DNA of 64,000 nucleotides from Actinomadura opuntiae (GCF_030283205.1 NZ_JASNWF010000007.1:124001-188000), one strand, 5' to 3'. Shown: positions 8,852-17,491, numbered from the stretch's first letter. The notes: generated by a model not told the origin, from the sequence alone. Program-made: numbers and translations.

Positions 8852-9757
8852 TCAGGGGAGAAGGACCAGCTTGCCGGAGCCTCTTTTCTCCAGTTGTTCG
8901 TGGGCCTGGGCGGCTTCGTTCAGGCTCATGCGCTGCGGGGCGGGCGGGGTGATCCGGCCTTCGGCGGCGGCCTCCAGCACGGTGTGCAGGACCTCCGCCG
9001 TCTGGTCCTCGGCGCCGCCGGACAGGAACGGGACGCCGAGCTCGGAGGCGGCCGGATCCGCGAGGGTGACCACGCGGTCCACACCGCCGCGCAGGGCGAT
9101 GGCGTCCGGAAGGGCCCCGTGCCCGGCGGCGTCCAGAACGGCGTCCACGCCCTGCGGCGCGAGCGCGCGCACCCGGTCGGCGAGCCCCGCGCCATAGGGG
9201 GTGGCGACCGCACCCAGGGCACCCACCCGGTCCAGGTTCGCGGGCCCCGCCGTGCCGATGACAGTGACGCCGTCGGCGACGGCGAGCTGCGCGGCGATGG
9301 CGCCCACGGTGCCCGAGGCGCCGTTGATCAGGAGGGTCTCGCCCTTGCGGGGCTGGAGCGCGCGCAGGGCGCGCAGCGCTGCCTCGCCGGCCACGGGAAG
9401 CGCCGCGGCCTGCTCCCAGGTCAGGGCGTCCGGCTTGGCCGCGTACACGGCCATCAGCGCGTACTCGGCGTAGCCGCCGCCGACGGCCCAGCCGGCGACG
9501 GCGTCGCCCACCGCCACATCGGTGACCCCGTCCCCGACCGCGTCCACGGTGCCCGAGACCTCCGAGCCGAGGCCGCGGGGACCGGCCAATGGCTTGCCGC
9601 CCGACATGGAGCCCGACCGCACCTTGACGTCGATCGGGTTCACCCCGGCGGCGCGGACGGCCACCCGGATGCGTCCCGGTCCCGGCTCGGGTACGGCGGT
9701 CTCCACCACGGTCAGCACGGACGGGGCGCCGTACTCGGCGAATCTGATAGCGCGCAT
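8852..9757 (-). CDS. Quinone oxidoreductase-like NADP-dependent oxidoreductase (MDR superfamily)
   Basis: A 301-residue zinc-independent medium-chain dehydrogenase/reductase. The GroES-like N-terminus begins MRAIRFAEYGAPSVL and contains AAGVNPIDVKVRSG. The nucleotide-binding Rossmann domain shows LLINGASGTVGAIAAQLA, a typical NADPH-binding motif. The C-terminus GKLVLLP is characteristic. The ATG at 9757 is chosen because the conserved domain begins there; the 29-residue upstream extension is unsupported. It lies 52 bases downstream of the CGNR regulator on the same strand and is probably co-transcribed with it, suggesting control by that regulator. Substrate not predictable. Confidence 0.9.
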   Translation of the reverse strand: MRAIRFAEYGAPSVLTVVETAVPEPGPGRIRVAVRAAGVNPIDVKVRSGSMSGGKPLAGPRGLGSEVSGTVDAVGDGVTDVAVGDAVAGWAVGGGYAEYALMAVYAAKPDALTWEQAAALPVAGEAALRALRALQPRKGETLLINGASGTVGAIAAQLAVADGVTVIGTAGPANLDRVGALGAVATPYGAGLADRVRALAPQGVDAVLDAAGHGALPDAIALRGGVDRVVTLADPAASELGVPFLSGGAEDQTAEVLHTVLEAAAEGRITPPAPQRMSLNEAAQAHEQLEKRGSGKLVLLP

Positions 9758-9809
9758 GGCGGTTCTTCTCTCGTTCGGTCGAATGCGCATGCCCGGGTGC
9801 GGGCCGCGA

Positions 9810-10382
9810 TCAACGGTGGTGCTGCTGGTAATGCCGGGCGGCACGGGCTCTGTTCCCGCAGGCCACCGAGCACCACTCCTGGCGCGGGTGCCTCTTGACG
9901 AAATAGAGCACGCAGCGTGGCGCGGGGCAGACCCGCACCTGGGCGGCGATCGGATCGGCGAAGAAGCCGATGGCCGCGTCGGCGAGCGCGGCGGTCAGCC
10001 GGGCGGCAGCGCCGTCGACCGTGGGAGCGAGCTCCTCGCGCGGCTCGTCCTGCCAGCGCAGCTGCCGCAGGACGGGCGACGCGGTGCGGTTGAGCCGGTC
10101 GAGGGCCTGCTCGAACGGCGGCAGCGCGTCGGCGTCCGCGCGGCTCGGCGGCGCGGGGGCGACGAGCCGGGCGAACAGCGCGCGGACGGCCTGGCGCAGC
10201 TCCACGATCTGGACGCGGGCGGCCTCGTCCGCCGTGAACGCGGCCGTGTCGAGGTAGGGCGCCAGGTCCTGCTCGCGGACCCAGGAGGTGAGGCCCTCGG
10301 GCGTGGCGAACCGGTCGGTGAGGCCGGCGCGCCGCGCCCGGATCGTCCCGGCGAGGCGGAGCGCCAGCGGATCGTCGCTCAT
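9810..10382 (-). CDS. CGNR zinc-finger transcriptional regulator (ABATE domain)
   Basis: A 190-residue putative regulator. The C-terminus has the CGNR zinc finger: CPAPRCVLYFVKRHPRQEWCSVACGNRARAARHY, where four cysteines bind zinc and the basic helix binds DNA. The N-terminal 130 residues form the ABATE-type ligand-sensing domain (LRQAVRALFARL region). It is divergent from the AhpD-like/HPP pair, and two copies of a TAACGG-N16-CCGTTA repeat lie in the 84-base gap, so it probably controls both directions. The ligand is unknown; neighbouring redox genes suggest an electrophile or oxidant. Confidence 0.9.
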   Translation of the reverse strand: MSDDPLALRLAGTIRARRAGLTDRFATPEGLTSWVREQDLAPYLDTAAFTADEAARVQIVELRQAVRALFARLVAPAPPSRADADALPPFEQALDRLNRTASPVLRQLRWQDEPREELAPTVDGAAARLTAALADAAIGFFADPIAAQVRVCPAPRCVLYFVKRHPRQEWCSVACGNRARAARHYQQHHR

Positions 10383-10392
10383 GTCACAACTC

Positions 10393-10453
10393 TAACGGGA
10401 TATGCGCTTGATCGCCGTTATGTTATAACGGGATATCTCATCGGGTTCCGTTA
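10393..10453. promoter_or_regulatory. Duplicated operator between divergent genes
   Basis: The inverted repeat TAACGG-N16-CCGTTA occurs twice in tandem, at 10393-10420 and 10426-10453. The copies are offset by exactly 33 bases (three helical turns), and the longer direct repeat TAACGGGATAT is shared. The element fills the gap between the CGNR regulator and the AhpD-like gene, and the second copy ends 13 bases before the 10467 start codon. The likely binder is the CGNR protein, by inference. Confidence 0.7.
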
Positions 10454-10466
10454 GAAGGAGCGGGTC

Positions 10467-10958
10467 ATGATCGAGGCCGTGCAGGACGATCCGAAGCTGG
10501 ACGCGCTGGAGAAGCGCCTCGGCCGCGTGCCGAACATGCTGCGGGTCATGGCGAACGCGCCCGCGGTGCTGGACGGGTACCTGGGGCTGTCCCGTTCGCT
10601 CAAGAAGGCGTCGCTGCCGCCCGCGACGGCCGAGCGCGTCGCGCTGGCGGTCGGCGCGGCGAACGACTGCGCGTACTGCCTCGCGGCGCACACCCACGGC
10701 GCCCGCGCCGCCGGGCTGGGCGACGCCGAGGTGGAGGCGGCGAAGACCGGGACGTCCGCCGACCCGAAGGAGGCGGCCGCGGTGGCCTTCGCCCGGGAGT
10801 TGACCGAGAACCGCGGCCGCGCCGACGACTCGGCGGCGCGGCGGGCGGGGTGGAGCGAGGCGCAGATCCTGGAGATCATCGGGATCGTCGCGCTGCAGAC
10901 GCTGACGAACTACGTCAACAAGGTCGCCGGGACCGAGAACGACTGGCTGCCGCTGTGA
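10467..10958 (+). CDS. Carboxymuconolactone decarboxylase/AhpD-like alkylhydroperoxidase family protein
   Basis: A 163-residue all-alpha protein of the peroxidase-related CMD family. The redox-active CAYC motif is followed by LAAH (CAYCLAAHTHGAR), the AhpD signature with its proton-relay histidine. The C-terminal part, LEIIGIVALQTLTNYVNKVAGTENDWLPL, is typical of the peroxidase-related subgroup. It is divergent from the CGNR regulator with a duplicated operator upstream, and its stop overlaps the GTG start of the HPP gene. Likely role: disposal of organic peroxides or a related redox function. Confidence 0.92.
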   Translation: MIEAVQDDPKLDALEKRLGRVPNMLRVMANAPAVLDGYLGLSRSLKKASLPPATAERVALAVGAANDCAYCLAAHTHGARAAGLGDAEVEAAKTGTSADPKEAAAVAFARELTENRGRADDSAARRAGWSEAQILEIIGIVALQTLTNYVNKVAGTENDWLPL

Positions 10959-11404
10959 ACGCGCCGCTGCGCCCGGTCTGGGGGACGCTGCTGATGCTGG
11001 TGCCGCTGGCGGTGGTGCAGGCGGTGGCGGGCGAGCCGCTGCTGGCCCCGCCGCTGGCGGCCTCCGCCGCGCTCGTCGCGGTCGCTCCCGGGACTCCGCC
11101 GGCGCGCGCGTCGGCCGTGCTCGCCGGGCACGCGCTGTCGGTCGCCGCGGGGTTCGCGGTGGCGCTGGTCGCCGGCCCCGGCACGGTGGCGGCGACCGTC
11201 GCGGCCGGCCTGGCGGTGGCGGCCATGGTGCTCGCCGGGCGGTTCCACGCCCCGGCGGTCGCGTCCGCCGCGCTCGTGGGAGCCGGGGGAGCGGTGGCGC
11301 CGGCGGTCGCGCTGCTGGCGGGGGCGCTCGGGGTGGCGGCGCTCGCCGCGCTGGGGCTCCCGGGCGGCCGGACCCGCGCCGAGGCGGGTTCGGCCCGGCC
11401 GTGA
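10955..11404 (+). CDS. HPP-family integral membrane protein
   Basis: A 149-residue membrane protein with four to five hydrophobic segments. The HPP-family signature is seen as EPLLAPPLAASAALVAVAPGTPPARASAVLAGHALS, a close match to the LIAPPLGASAVLLF...GGH pattern of the family. The GTG at 10955 overlaps the preceding stop (GTGA), so it is translated with the AhpD-like gene. Some HPP proteins take part in nitrite transport, but substrate specificity is not established here. Two strong hairpins follow the gene. Confidence 0.85.
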   Translation: MNAPLRPVWGTLLMLVPLAVVQAVAGEPLLAPPLAASAALVAVAPGTPPARASAVLAGHALSVAAGFAVALVAGPGTVAATVAAGLAVAAMVLAGRFHAPAVASAALVGAGGAVAPAVALLAGALGVAALAALGLPGGRTRAEAGSARP

Positions 11405-11414
11405 CCGCGAGGCG

Positions 11415-11484
11415 CCGCCCGCGCGCCCCTGTAGGCGCGGGCGGTGCGGGCCGGTCCGTGCGCGCGGCCCCGCGCACGGACCGG
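11415..11484. terminator. Tandem hairpin terminators
   Basis: Two perfect inverted repeats follow the HPP gene. The first has 10-bp arms (11415-11424 and 11435-11444, arm CCGCCCGCGC) with a 10-nt loop. The second has 14-bp arms (11451-11464 and 11471-11484, arm CCGGTCCGTGCGCG) with a 6-nt loop. They sit between convergent transcripts and probably terminate both. Confidence 0.65.
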
Positions 11485-11531
11485 CGACCGGTCCGGGCGC
11501 CGCGGCGGAGAAGAGCCGCGGCGAACCGGGG

Positions 11532-11711
11532 TCAGGACACCCCGTCCAGCCCGCCGGAACGCCGCCCGGCGGGCTCGCCCCGCAGGGCCGGGTACACGAG
11601 CCGGTCCTCCGGCTGCGGCGGGACGGCCGAGGGCAGGACGGGGACGGCGATCTTCTCCGGCGGGCCCGCGGCGGTGGGCGGGACGGGCTGCGCGGGACGG
11701 GTCGGCGTCAC
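11532..11711 (-). CDS. Small proline-rich hypothetical protein
   Basis: A 59-residue product starting at the GTG at 11711, chosen because GAGGAAG lies about 8 bases upstream. The sequence is rich in proline and alanine (TRPAQPVPPTAAGPP near the start) with a C-terminal RRSGGLDGVS. No domain is recognised and there is no cysteine or membrane segment. A longer frame to 11795 exists but has no better start signal. It is divergent from the LysR-type gene at 11883, so it may be its target. It could be a short precursor-like peptide or a non-conserved ORF. Confidence 0.4.
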   Translation of the reverse strand: MTPTRPAQPVPPTAAGPPEKIAVPVLPSAVPPQPEDRLVYPALRGEPAGRRSGGLDGVS

Positions 11712-11882
11712 GGATCTGCTTCCTCGGGTACGGGGACGATGGGAGGAAAGTGTTCTAGAGGTCAGAAAACTCTGTCCAGCTGTTTGAGAGAACATCTTGA
11801 GATAAGTTGAGCGGGAAATGTCATCATTTCCCGCTCAAATGAACGGACGGCCATTTCGGCGGGACGAACGAGGCAGGTAGTA

Positions 11883-12920
11883 ATGTCCCTCCCCGTGTCA
11901 CCGACCCTCGACGCGCTCCTCGACTGCCCGCCCGGGCTGCTGGACACCACGTTCGACCAGCTGCGCACGCTCCTGGTGGTGCACGAGACGGGGTCCGCGC
12001 TGCGCGCCGCGCGGGCGCTCGGCCGCGAGCAGTCCAGCGTCCAGAAGCAGCTGGACACCCTCAACCGCAACAGCCAGGCGCTGTGCGGGGAGGTGCTGAC
12101 CGTCCGGCAGGGCCGGGGCAAGGACTTCCTGTTCACCCCGACGGGCGAGACGACCGTGGAACTGGCCCGCACGACGATCGCGAACTGGCTGGAGTCGATC
12201 CACTGGAGCCGCCGCCGGCTCGGCCGGATGCTGACGGTCGGCACCACCGAGTTCACCCTGCCGATCGTGTCGCGCGCGTGGGCGCGGGTGTCGGAGGAGT
12301 TCCGGCAGCGCGAGGTCGAGTTCAAGGTCGCCCACGTCCGCACCAAGGACCTGTGGTCCCGGCTGGAGACCAAGCAGGTCGACCTGGTCTGCGGCAGCAT
12401 CGTCAGCACGCCGGAGGGAGACCGGCGGCTGACGGAGTACGAGGTCGTCGAGTACGCGCGCGGGCAGGCGCTGCTGCTCACCAACCTGCCGGAGAGCGAG
12501 CTGCCGGACGGCCCGGTCCGCACCAGCCGCCTCGGCCGCGTCCCGCTGGTGCTGCCGCCCGCCGGCCTGGTCGCCGACCTGCTGGCCACCTGGTACGGTC
12601 CCGCGTTCCGGGACCGGCTGACCGTCGTCGCCGACATCGACGACGTGCACTACGGCCTGTCGCTGCTGCGCTCCGGCTTCGTCCGCGGCTGCATGATCGT
12701 CACCGGCTCGATCGGGCGCGGGATGGCCGCGCAGGACGACCCGGGCACCGTGCCGCTGCGCGCCATCGCCCTGCACGACGACCTAGAGCCGAAGGCCGAG
12801 CTGATGACGGGCGCCTTCGTCCGCCGCGCAGACCTCGAGCGCTACGACGCAGGCCACCCGCTCAACCGCCTCTGGGCGGCCGTCCGCGAGGACGTCCGCA
12901 CCTACACCCCCCTCGCCTGA
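11883..12920 (+). CDS. LysR-type transcriptional regulator
   Basis: A 345-residue regulator. The N-terminal winged helix-turn-helix is seen as FDQLRTLLVVHETGSALRAARALGREQSSVQKQLDTLNR, close to the LysR consensus but with a longer preamble. The remainder (from about residue 115) is the periplasmic-binding-protein-like effector domain. The ATG at 11883 follows GAGG about 10 bases upstream. It diverges from the small 59-residue gene and converges with the PfkB kinase 5 bases downstream. Effector and targets are unknown; the divergent small gene is the first candidate target. Confidence 0.85.
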   Translation: MSLPVSPTLDALLDCPPGLLDTTFDQLRTLLVVHETGSALRAARALGREQSSVQKQLDTLNRNSQALCGEVLTVRQGRGKDFLFTPTGETTVELARTTIANWLESIHWSRRRLGRMLTVGTTEFTLPIVSRAWARVSEEFRQREVEFKVAHVRTKDLWSRLETKQVDLVCGSIVSTPEGDRRLTEYEVVEYARGQALLLTNLPESELPDGPVRTSRLGRVPLVLPPAGLVADLLATWYGPAFRDRLTVVADIDDVHYGLSLLRSGFVRGCMIVTGSIGRGMAAQDDPGTVPLRAIALHDDLEPKAELMTGAFVRRADLERYDAGHPLNRLWAAVREDVRTYTPLA

Positions 12921-12925
12921 CCCCT

Positions 12926-13849
12926 CTACTTGATCTGGTTGTCGACCACGTCGAGGGACGGGCGGGCGCCGAGGTGCTGGGTGGCCTGGGCGGCCAGGTG
13001 GCAGCCGGCGGTGAGGGCGTCGGCGGGCTGCTTGCCGTCCAGCCACACCGGCAGGAAGCCGGCGACGAACGCGTCGCCCGCGCCGGTGCCGTCCACGACC
13101 TTCTCGACCGGCTCGGCGGCGACCGTTACCGGCTCGGGGCGGCCGTTGGTGTACCAGAGCGCGCCGTCGGCGCCGACCTTGATGACGACCTGCGGGTACC
13201 AGGCGGTGAGCACCTTGGCGGCGGCGGCCGGGTTCTCGCGGCCGGTGAGGATCTCGGCCTCCTTGCCGGTCACGACCAGGAGCCGGGCCCCCTGCGTCAT
13301 CTCCAGGAACGGCTCGGCGCCCATCCGCTTGAGCGGGGAGGACGAGCCGCCGTCGACCGACACCGACATCTGCGCCTTGCGGGCGATCTCGAGGGTGTGG
13401 ACGGCGGCCTTGCGGGAGCCCTCGTTGATCAGCGAGTAGCCGGACATGTGCAGGTGCGTGCCCTGCGAGAACAGGTCCTTGCAGCGCTCGATGTCCTCGG
13501 GGAGCAGCGCCGCGTTGGCGCCCGGGTCGGACAGCATGGTCCGGTCGCCCTTGTGGGTGACCATCACCACGCAGGTGCCGGTGGGACGCTCCTGGTCCAT
13601 GACCAGGCGGGCGTCGACGCCGTACCCCATCAGCTCCATGTCGCGGTTGCGGCCCGCGATGTCGGAGCCGCGGCGGCCGACGAACGCGACCTCGACGCCC
13701 TCCAGGGCGAGCCAGGACGCGACGTTGGCGCCCGACCCACCTCCATGGATCGTCACGGCGGCGGGCGTGTCACTGCCCTTGGCCAAGGGGTACGCGGCAC
13801 GTGCCACGGTGTCTGTCATGAGATCGCCGACCACGACCACGCGCGTCAT
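12926..13849 (-). CDS. PfkB-family carbohydrate kinase
   Basis: A 307-residue ribokinase-type sugar kinase. The N-terminal signature GGGSGANVASWLA (PfkB signature 1) and the C-terminal DGTGAGDAFVAGFL (signature 2, with the catalytic aspartate in GAGD) are both present. The ATG at 13849 precedes MTRVVVVGDLMTD, the normal start of this fold; the long upstream frame is a shadow. It phosphorylates a sugar or nucleoside with ATP, but the substrate is not predictable. No sugar transporter lies alongside. Monocistronic. Confidence 0.92.
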   Translation of the reverse strand: MTRVVVVGDLMTDTVARAAYPLAKGSDTPAAVTIHGGGSGANVASWLALEGVEVAFVGRRGSDIAGRNRDMELMGYGVDARLVMDQERPTGTCVVMVTHKGDRTMLSDPGANAALLPEDIERCKDLFSQGTHLHMSGYSLINEGSRKAAVHTLEIARKAQMSVSVDGGSSSPLKRMGAEPFLEMTQGARLLVVTGKEAEILTGRENPAAAAKVLTAWYPQVVIKVGADGALWYTNGRPEPVTVAAEPVEKVVDGTGAGDAFVAGFLPVWLDGKQPADALTAGCHLAAQATQHLGARPSLDVVDNQIK

Positions 13850-14014
13850 GGAGTCATCACCTCGATCAACACGGCCCGCGCGAGCGGCATCCAGGGCGTG
13901 GAACGACCGTAACAGGTGCCGGCCCCCGATTAGGTCTCGAACGCGCAGCGAAACCGGGGATCGCGGCTTTTTCCTCCGGGTGCCCGCGGCGCCCCGTGCC
14001 CTACGCTCGGGTAG

Positions 14015-16459
14015 GTGACCGAGGGTTATCCGGATCAGTGGGAGGCCGACGTCGTCCTGAGCGACGGCGGGACGGCGCATCTGCGGCCCATCCGGAGCGA
14101 GGACGCCGATCTCCTGCGGGTCTTCTACGCGCGGCTGTCGCCGGAGTCGATCTACTACCGCTTCTTCTCGCCGCGCCCGTACCTCACCGACCGTGAGGTC
14201 GAGCACTTCACCGGAGTGGACCACGACCGGCGCGCCGCGCTGATCGCCACGATCGCGGGCGAGATGGTGGCGGTCGTCCGGTACGACATGCTGGCCGACC
14301 GTCCGGAGACGGCGGAGGTCGCGTTCCTGGTCGAGGACGCCCATCAGGGGCGGGGGCTGGGCGCGGTGCTGCTGGAGCACATCGCGGCGGCGGCGCGGGA
14401 GCGGGGCGTGCGCCGGTTCGTGGCCAGCGTGCTGCCCGACAACCGGCGGATGACGCGGGTGTTCCGCGAGGCCGGCTACCGGGCGGAGCAGCGGTTCGAG
14501 GAGGGTGTGATCGAGCTCGTCCTGGACCTGGAGCCGACGGAGACGTCGGTGGAGGTCATGGCGGCGCGCGAGCACCGGGCGGAGTCCCGCTCCATCCAGC
14601 GGCTGCTGTTCCCCGGGTCGGTGGCGGTGGTCGGCGCGAGCCGCGCCGAGCACAGCGTCGGGCAGACCGTCCTGCGGAACCTGCTGGGCGGGGACTTCAG
14701 CGGGCCGGTGTATCCGGTGCATCCGACGGCGACGGCGGTCGCGGGGGTGCGGGCCTATGCGTCCGTCCTCGACATCCCCGACGACGTGGACCTCGCGGTG
14801 GTCGCGGTGCGGGCGGACGCGGTCCGCGAGGTCGTCGAGCAGTGCGCGGGCAAGGGCGTGCGGGGCCTGGTCGTGGTGTCGTCGGGGTTCGGCGAGACGG
14901 GCCCGGAGGGACGGGCGGACCAGGACGAGCTGGTGCGCCTGGCGCGCGCCTACGGGATGCGGGTCGTCGGTCCGAACTGCCTGGGCATCGCCAACACCGA
15001 CCCGGAGGTGCGGCTGAACGCGACGCTGGCGCCGACCCTGCCGGGGCGCGGCCCGGTCGGCTTCTTCTCCCAGTCCGGCGCGCTCGGCATCGCGATCCTG
15101 CAGCGGACAGCGGAGCGCGGCCTGGGGCTGTCGACGTTCGTGTCCGCGGGGAACCGGGCCGACGTGTCTGGCAACGACCTAATGCAGTACTGGGAGGAGG
15201 ACCCGGCGACCAAGGCCGTCCTCCTCTATCTGGAGTCGCTGGGCAACCCGCGCAAGTTCGCGCGGCTGGCGCGCCGGCTGGGCCGCCGCAAGCCGATCGT
15301 GGCGGTGAAGAGTGGCCGCAGCACGCAGGGCGTGCCGATCGGGCACGCCGCCCGGGCGCTGACCCTGCCCGACCACGCGGTCAGCGCGCTGTTCCAGCAG
15401 GCCGGGCTGATCCGCGTGGAGGACCTGTCGGAGCTGTTCGACGTGGCGCAGCTGCTGGCCTACCAGCCGCTGCCGGCCGGCGACCGGATCGCGATCATCG
15501 ACAACTCCGACTCGCTGGGGCTGCTGGCGCAGGACGCGGCGGTCGCGCTGGGCCTGGAGGTCCGCCCGCGCGTCGACCTCGGCCCGCGGGCGGACGCCGA
15601 CGACTACGAGGCCGCGCTGGCGGGCGCGCTGGAGGACGACACCGTCGACGCGGTCGTGGCGCTGTTCACCCCGCCCACGATCGGCGGGTACGACCTGCGC
15701 GTCCCGGAGAAGATGCTGCGGCTGGCGGCGGGGGCCAGCAAGCCGATCGTGGCGACGTACCTCGGGACGGAGGGCATGCCGTCCGACCTGCGGATCACCG
15801 GCCCGGACGGGATGGCGGCCGAGGGGTCGGTGCCGTCCTACGCCGCGCCCGAGGACGCCGTCCGCGCGCTCGCCTACGTCATCCGGTACGCGCAGTGGCG
15901 GCGGACCCCGGCGGGGCATCTGCCCGAGCTGGCCGGCGTCGATCGCAGGCGCGCGCGGGCGCTGGTGGAGGGCTGGCTCGGTTCCGGCGGTCCGGTGCAG
16001 GCGACGCCGGAGCAGGCCGCCGAGCTGCTCGGCTGCTACGGCATCGGGATCAGGCCGGACGCGGGCGGGGGAGTGCCGACCCGGATCGTGACCATGGAGG
16101 ACCCGTCGTTCGGCGCCGTCGTCTCCTTCGGCCTGGCCGACGAGACCGCGGCCCTCCTCGACGACCGCGCCTACCGCCTGGCGCCGCTCACGGACGTGGA
16201 GGCCGCGGAGCTGATCCGCGCCATCCGCACGGCGCCGCTGCTGCTCGGCCATCGCGGCGCGGAGCCGGTGGACGTCGCGGCCCTGGAGGAGCTGCTGCTA
16301 CGGGTGTCGCGGCTCGGCTACGACCTGCCCGAGGTGGCGCGCCTCGAACTGGACCCGGTCATGGCGGACGCGTCCGGCGTCGCGGTGCGCGACGTCGCGC
16401 TGCGCCTGGAGCGTCCGCTGGGTCCGCGAACGGAACTGGGCCCCCGCCGCCTCCGCTAG
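14015..16459 (+). CDS. GNAT acetyltransferase fused to NDP-forming acyl-CoA synthetase-like domains (Pat-like)
   Basis: An 814-residue fusion. Residues 1-175 are a GNAT acetyltransferase (VEDAHQGRGLGAVLLEHI is the acetyl-CoA-binding motif A). Then follow a CoA-binding domain (about 200-300; FPGSVAVVGASRAEHSVGQ) and succinyl-CoA-ligase-like domains (GPNCLGIANT, FFSQSGALGIAIL). Full-length relatives, including actinobacterial protein lysine acetyltransferases, run near 900 residues. Here the sequence jumps from LLGCYGIGIRPDAGGG to VPTRIVTMEDPSFG, so most of the ATP-grasp subdomain is absent. It may therefore act only as a regulated acetyltransferase. GTG start at 14015. Confidence 0.9.
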   Translation: MTEGYPDQWEADVVLSDGGTAHLRPIRSEDADLLRVFYARLSPESIYYRFFSPRPYLTDREVEHFTGVDHDRRAALIATIAGEMVAVVRYDMLADRPETAEVAFLVEDAHQGRGLGAVLLEHIAAAARERGVRRFVASVLPDNRRMTRVFREAGYRAEQRFEEGVIELVLDLEPTETSVEVMAAREHRAESRSIQRLLFPGSVAVVGASRAEHSVGQTVLRNLLGGDFSGPVYPVHPTATAVAGVRAYASVLDIPDDVDLAVVAVRADAVREVVEQCAGKGVRGLVVVSSGFGETGPEGRADQDELVRLARAYGMRVVGPNCLGIANTDPEVRLNATLAPTLPGRGPVGFFSQSGALGIAILQRTAERGLGLSTFVSAGNRADVSGNDLMQYWEEDPATKAVLLYLESLGNPRKFARLARRLGRRKPIVAVKSGRSTQGVPIGHAARALTLPDHAVSALFQQAGLIRVEDLSELFDVAQLLAYQPLPAGDRIAIIDNSDSLGLLAQDAAVALGLEVRPRVDLGPRADADDYEAALAGALEDDTVDAVVALFTPPTIGGYDLRVPEKMLRLAAGASKPIVATYLGTEGMPSDLRITGPDGMAAEGSVPSYAAPEDAVRALAYVIRYAQWRRTPAGHLPELAGVDRRRARALVEGWLGSGGPVQATPEQAAELLGCYGIGIRPDAGGGVPTRIVTMEDPSFGAVVSFGLADETAALLDDRAYRLAPLTDVEAAELIRAIRTAPLLLGHRGAEPVDVAALEELLLRVSRLGYDLPEVARLELDPVMADASGVAVRDVALRLERPLGPRTELGPRRLR

Positions 16460-16779
16460 CCGGGCGGCGCCGGCGGGCTGGGCTGGGGCGTCGGCGGGAC
16501 CGGGTCGGGCTCGGGCCCGGGCGGCACCGGGTCGGGATCCGGCGCCGGCGGGGTGGGCTGCGGCGCGGGTCCCGGAGGCGTCGGCTCCGGCGGCGGGCCC
16601 GGCGGGACGGGGTCGGGCGCGGGTCCCGGCGGGACGGGCCCGGGCGGCTGGGGAGCCGGGCCCGGCATCGGACCGGGCGGCGGCTCGACCGGCGGGACCA
16701 GCGGTTCCGGTGCGGGGGCCGGGTCTGGTGTCGGAGGGGGCACGGGCGGCGGGGTCGGCAGCGGGCCTTTCTCGTTCAT
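16456..16779 (-). CDS. Proline-rich hypothetical protein
   Basis: A 107-residue product, almost entirely proline, glycine, alanine and acidic residues in a repeating PPGPxPxP pattern. It has an ATG start preceded by a GGGGG tract. There is no signal peptide or membrane segment. It converges on the GNAT fusion gene with a 4-base overlap. The compositional bias could make it a chance open frame in GC-rich DNA. The regular repeat, start codon and possible ribosome site are weak arguments for a real disordered protein. Confidence 0.45.
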   Translation of the reverse strand: MNEKGPLPTPPPVPPPTPDPAPAPEPLVPPVEPPPGPMPGPAPQPPGPVPPGPAPDPVPPGPPPEPTPPGPAPQPTPPAPDPDPVPPGPEPDPVPPTPQPSPPAPPG

Positions 16780-16902
16780 GGGACCCCCGTACCCGCACGC
16801 TCATCGGGTATCCGCGCGGGCCGGGCCCGGCGGCGCGCCGGACGGCCGCCCATCGGGCCGGGCATGTGCGCGCCCGCCCTCGGACAGGGCAGGATAGGGG
16901 CC

Positions 16903-17484
16903 ATGAGGGAAACCCGAGCGACCGCTCATGGTTTGCGCACGGCGATCGAGCGCAGCGGCTACTACCCGGCCCTGGTCGCGGACGCGGTCGAGTCGGCCAT
17001 AGGGGACGAGCGCGTCGTCGCGTACGTCGTGCACCACGAGGCGACGTTCGACCCCGCGATGGAGGTGCGGCGGCACGTGACCGTGCTGGTGCTGTCCGCG
17101 TCCCGGCTGCTGGTGTGCCACACCGACGAGCACCCGCCCGGCGAGGGCATGGAGCGCCCGCACGCGTCCACCACCACCGAGGCGGTGAAGCTGGAGCGGG
17201 TCCAGTCGGTCGCGGTGACGCGCGTCGTCCCGGACCCGGCCTCCTACGTGCCGGGGGTGCCGCCCACCGAGGTCGTGCTGACGATCGGCTGGGGCGCCAT
17301 CGCGCACATCGACCTGGAGCCGGCGACCTGCGGCGACGAGAACTGCGAGGCCGACCACGGCTACACCGGCAGCGTCACCGCCGACGACCTGTCCCTGCGG
17401 GTGAGCGAGGCGGCGGACGGCGCGGACGCCGTCGGGCAGGTGCTGGCCTTCGCCGAGGAGCTGTCCGCGGCGACCGCCCGGTGA
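16903..17484 (+). CDS. DUF5998 family protein
   Basis: A 193-residue soluble protein of the actinobacterial DUF5998 family. It contains SGYYPALVADAVESAIGDERVVAYVVHHEATFD near the N-terminus and TCGDENCEADHGYTGSVTADD toward the C-terminus, typical of the family. The ATG at 16903 fits the conserved N-terminus MRETRATAHGLR; the upstream frame is a shadow. It lies 7 bases before the phosphodiesterase gene on the same strand, so the two probably form an operon, an arrangement common in actinomycetes. Function unknown. Confidence 0.88.
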   Translation: MRETRATAHGLRTAIERSGYYPALVADAVESAIGDERVVAYVVHHEATFDPAMEVRRHVTVLVLSASRLLVCHTDEHPPGEGMERPHASTTTEAVKLERVQSVAVTRVVPDPASYVPGVPPTEVVLTIGWGAIAHIDLEPATCGDENCEADHGYTGSVTADDLSLRVSEAADGADAVGQVLAFAEELSAATAR

Positions 17485-17491
17485 GCGACCG

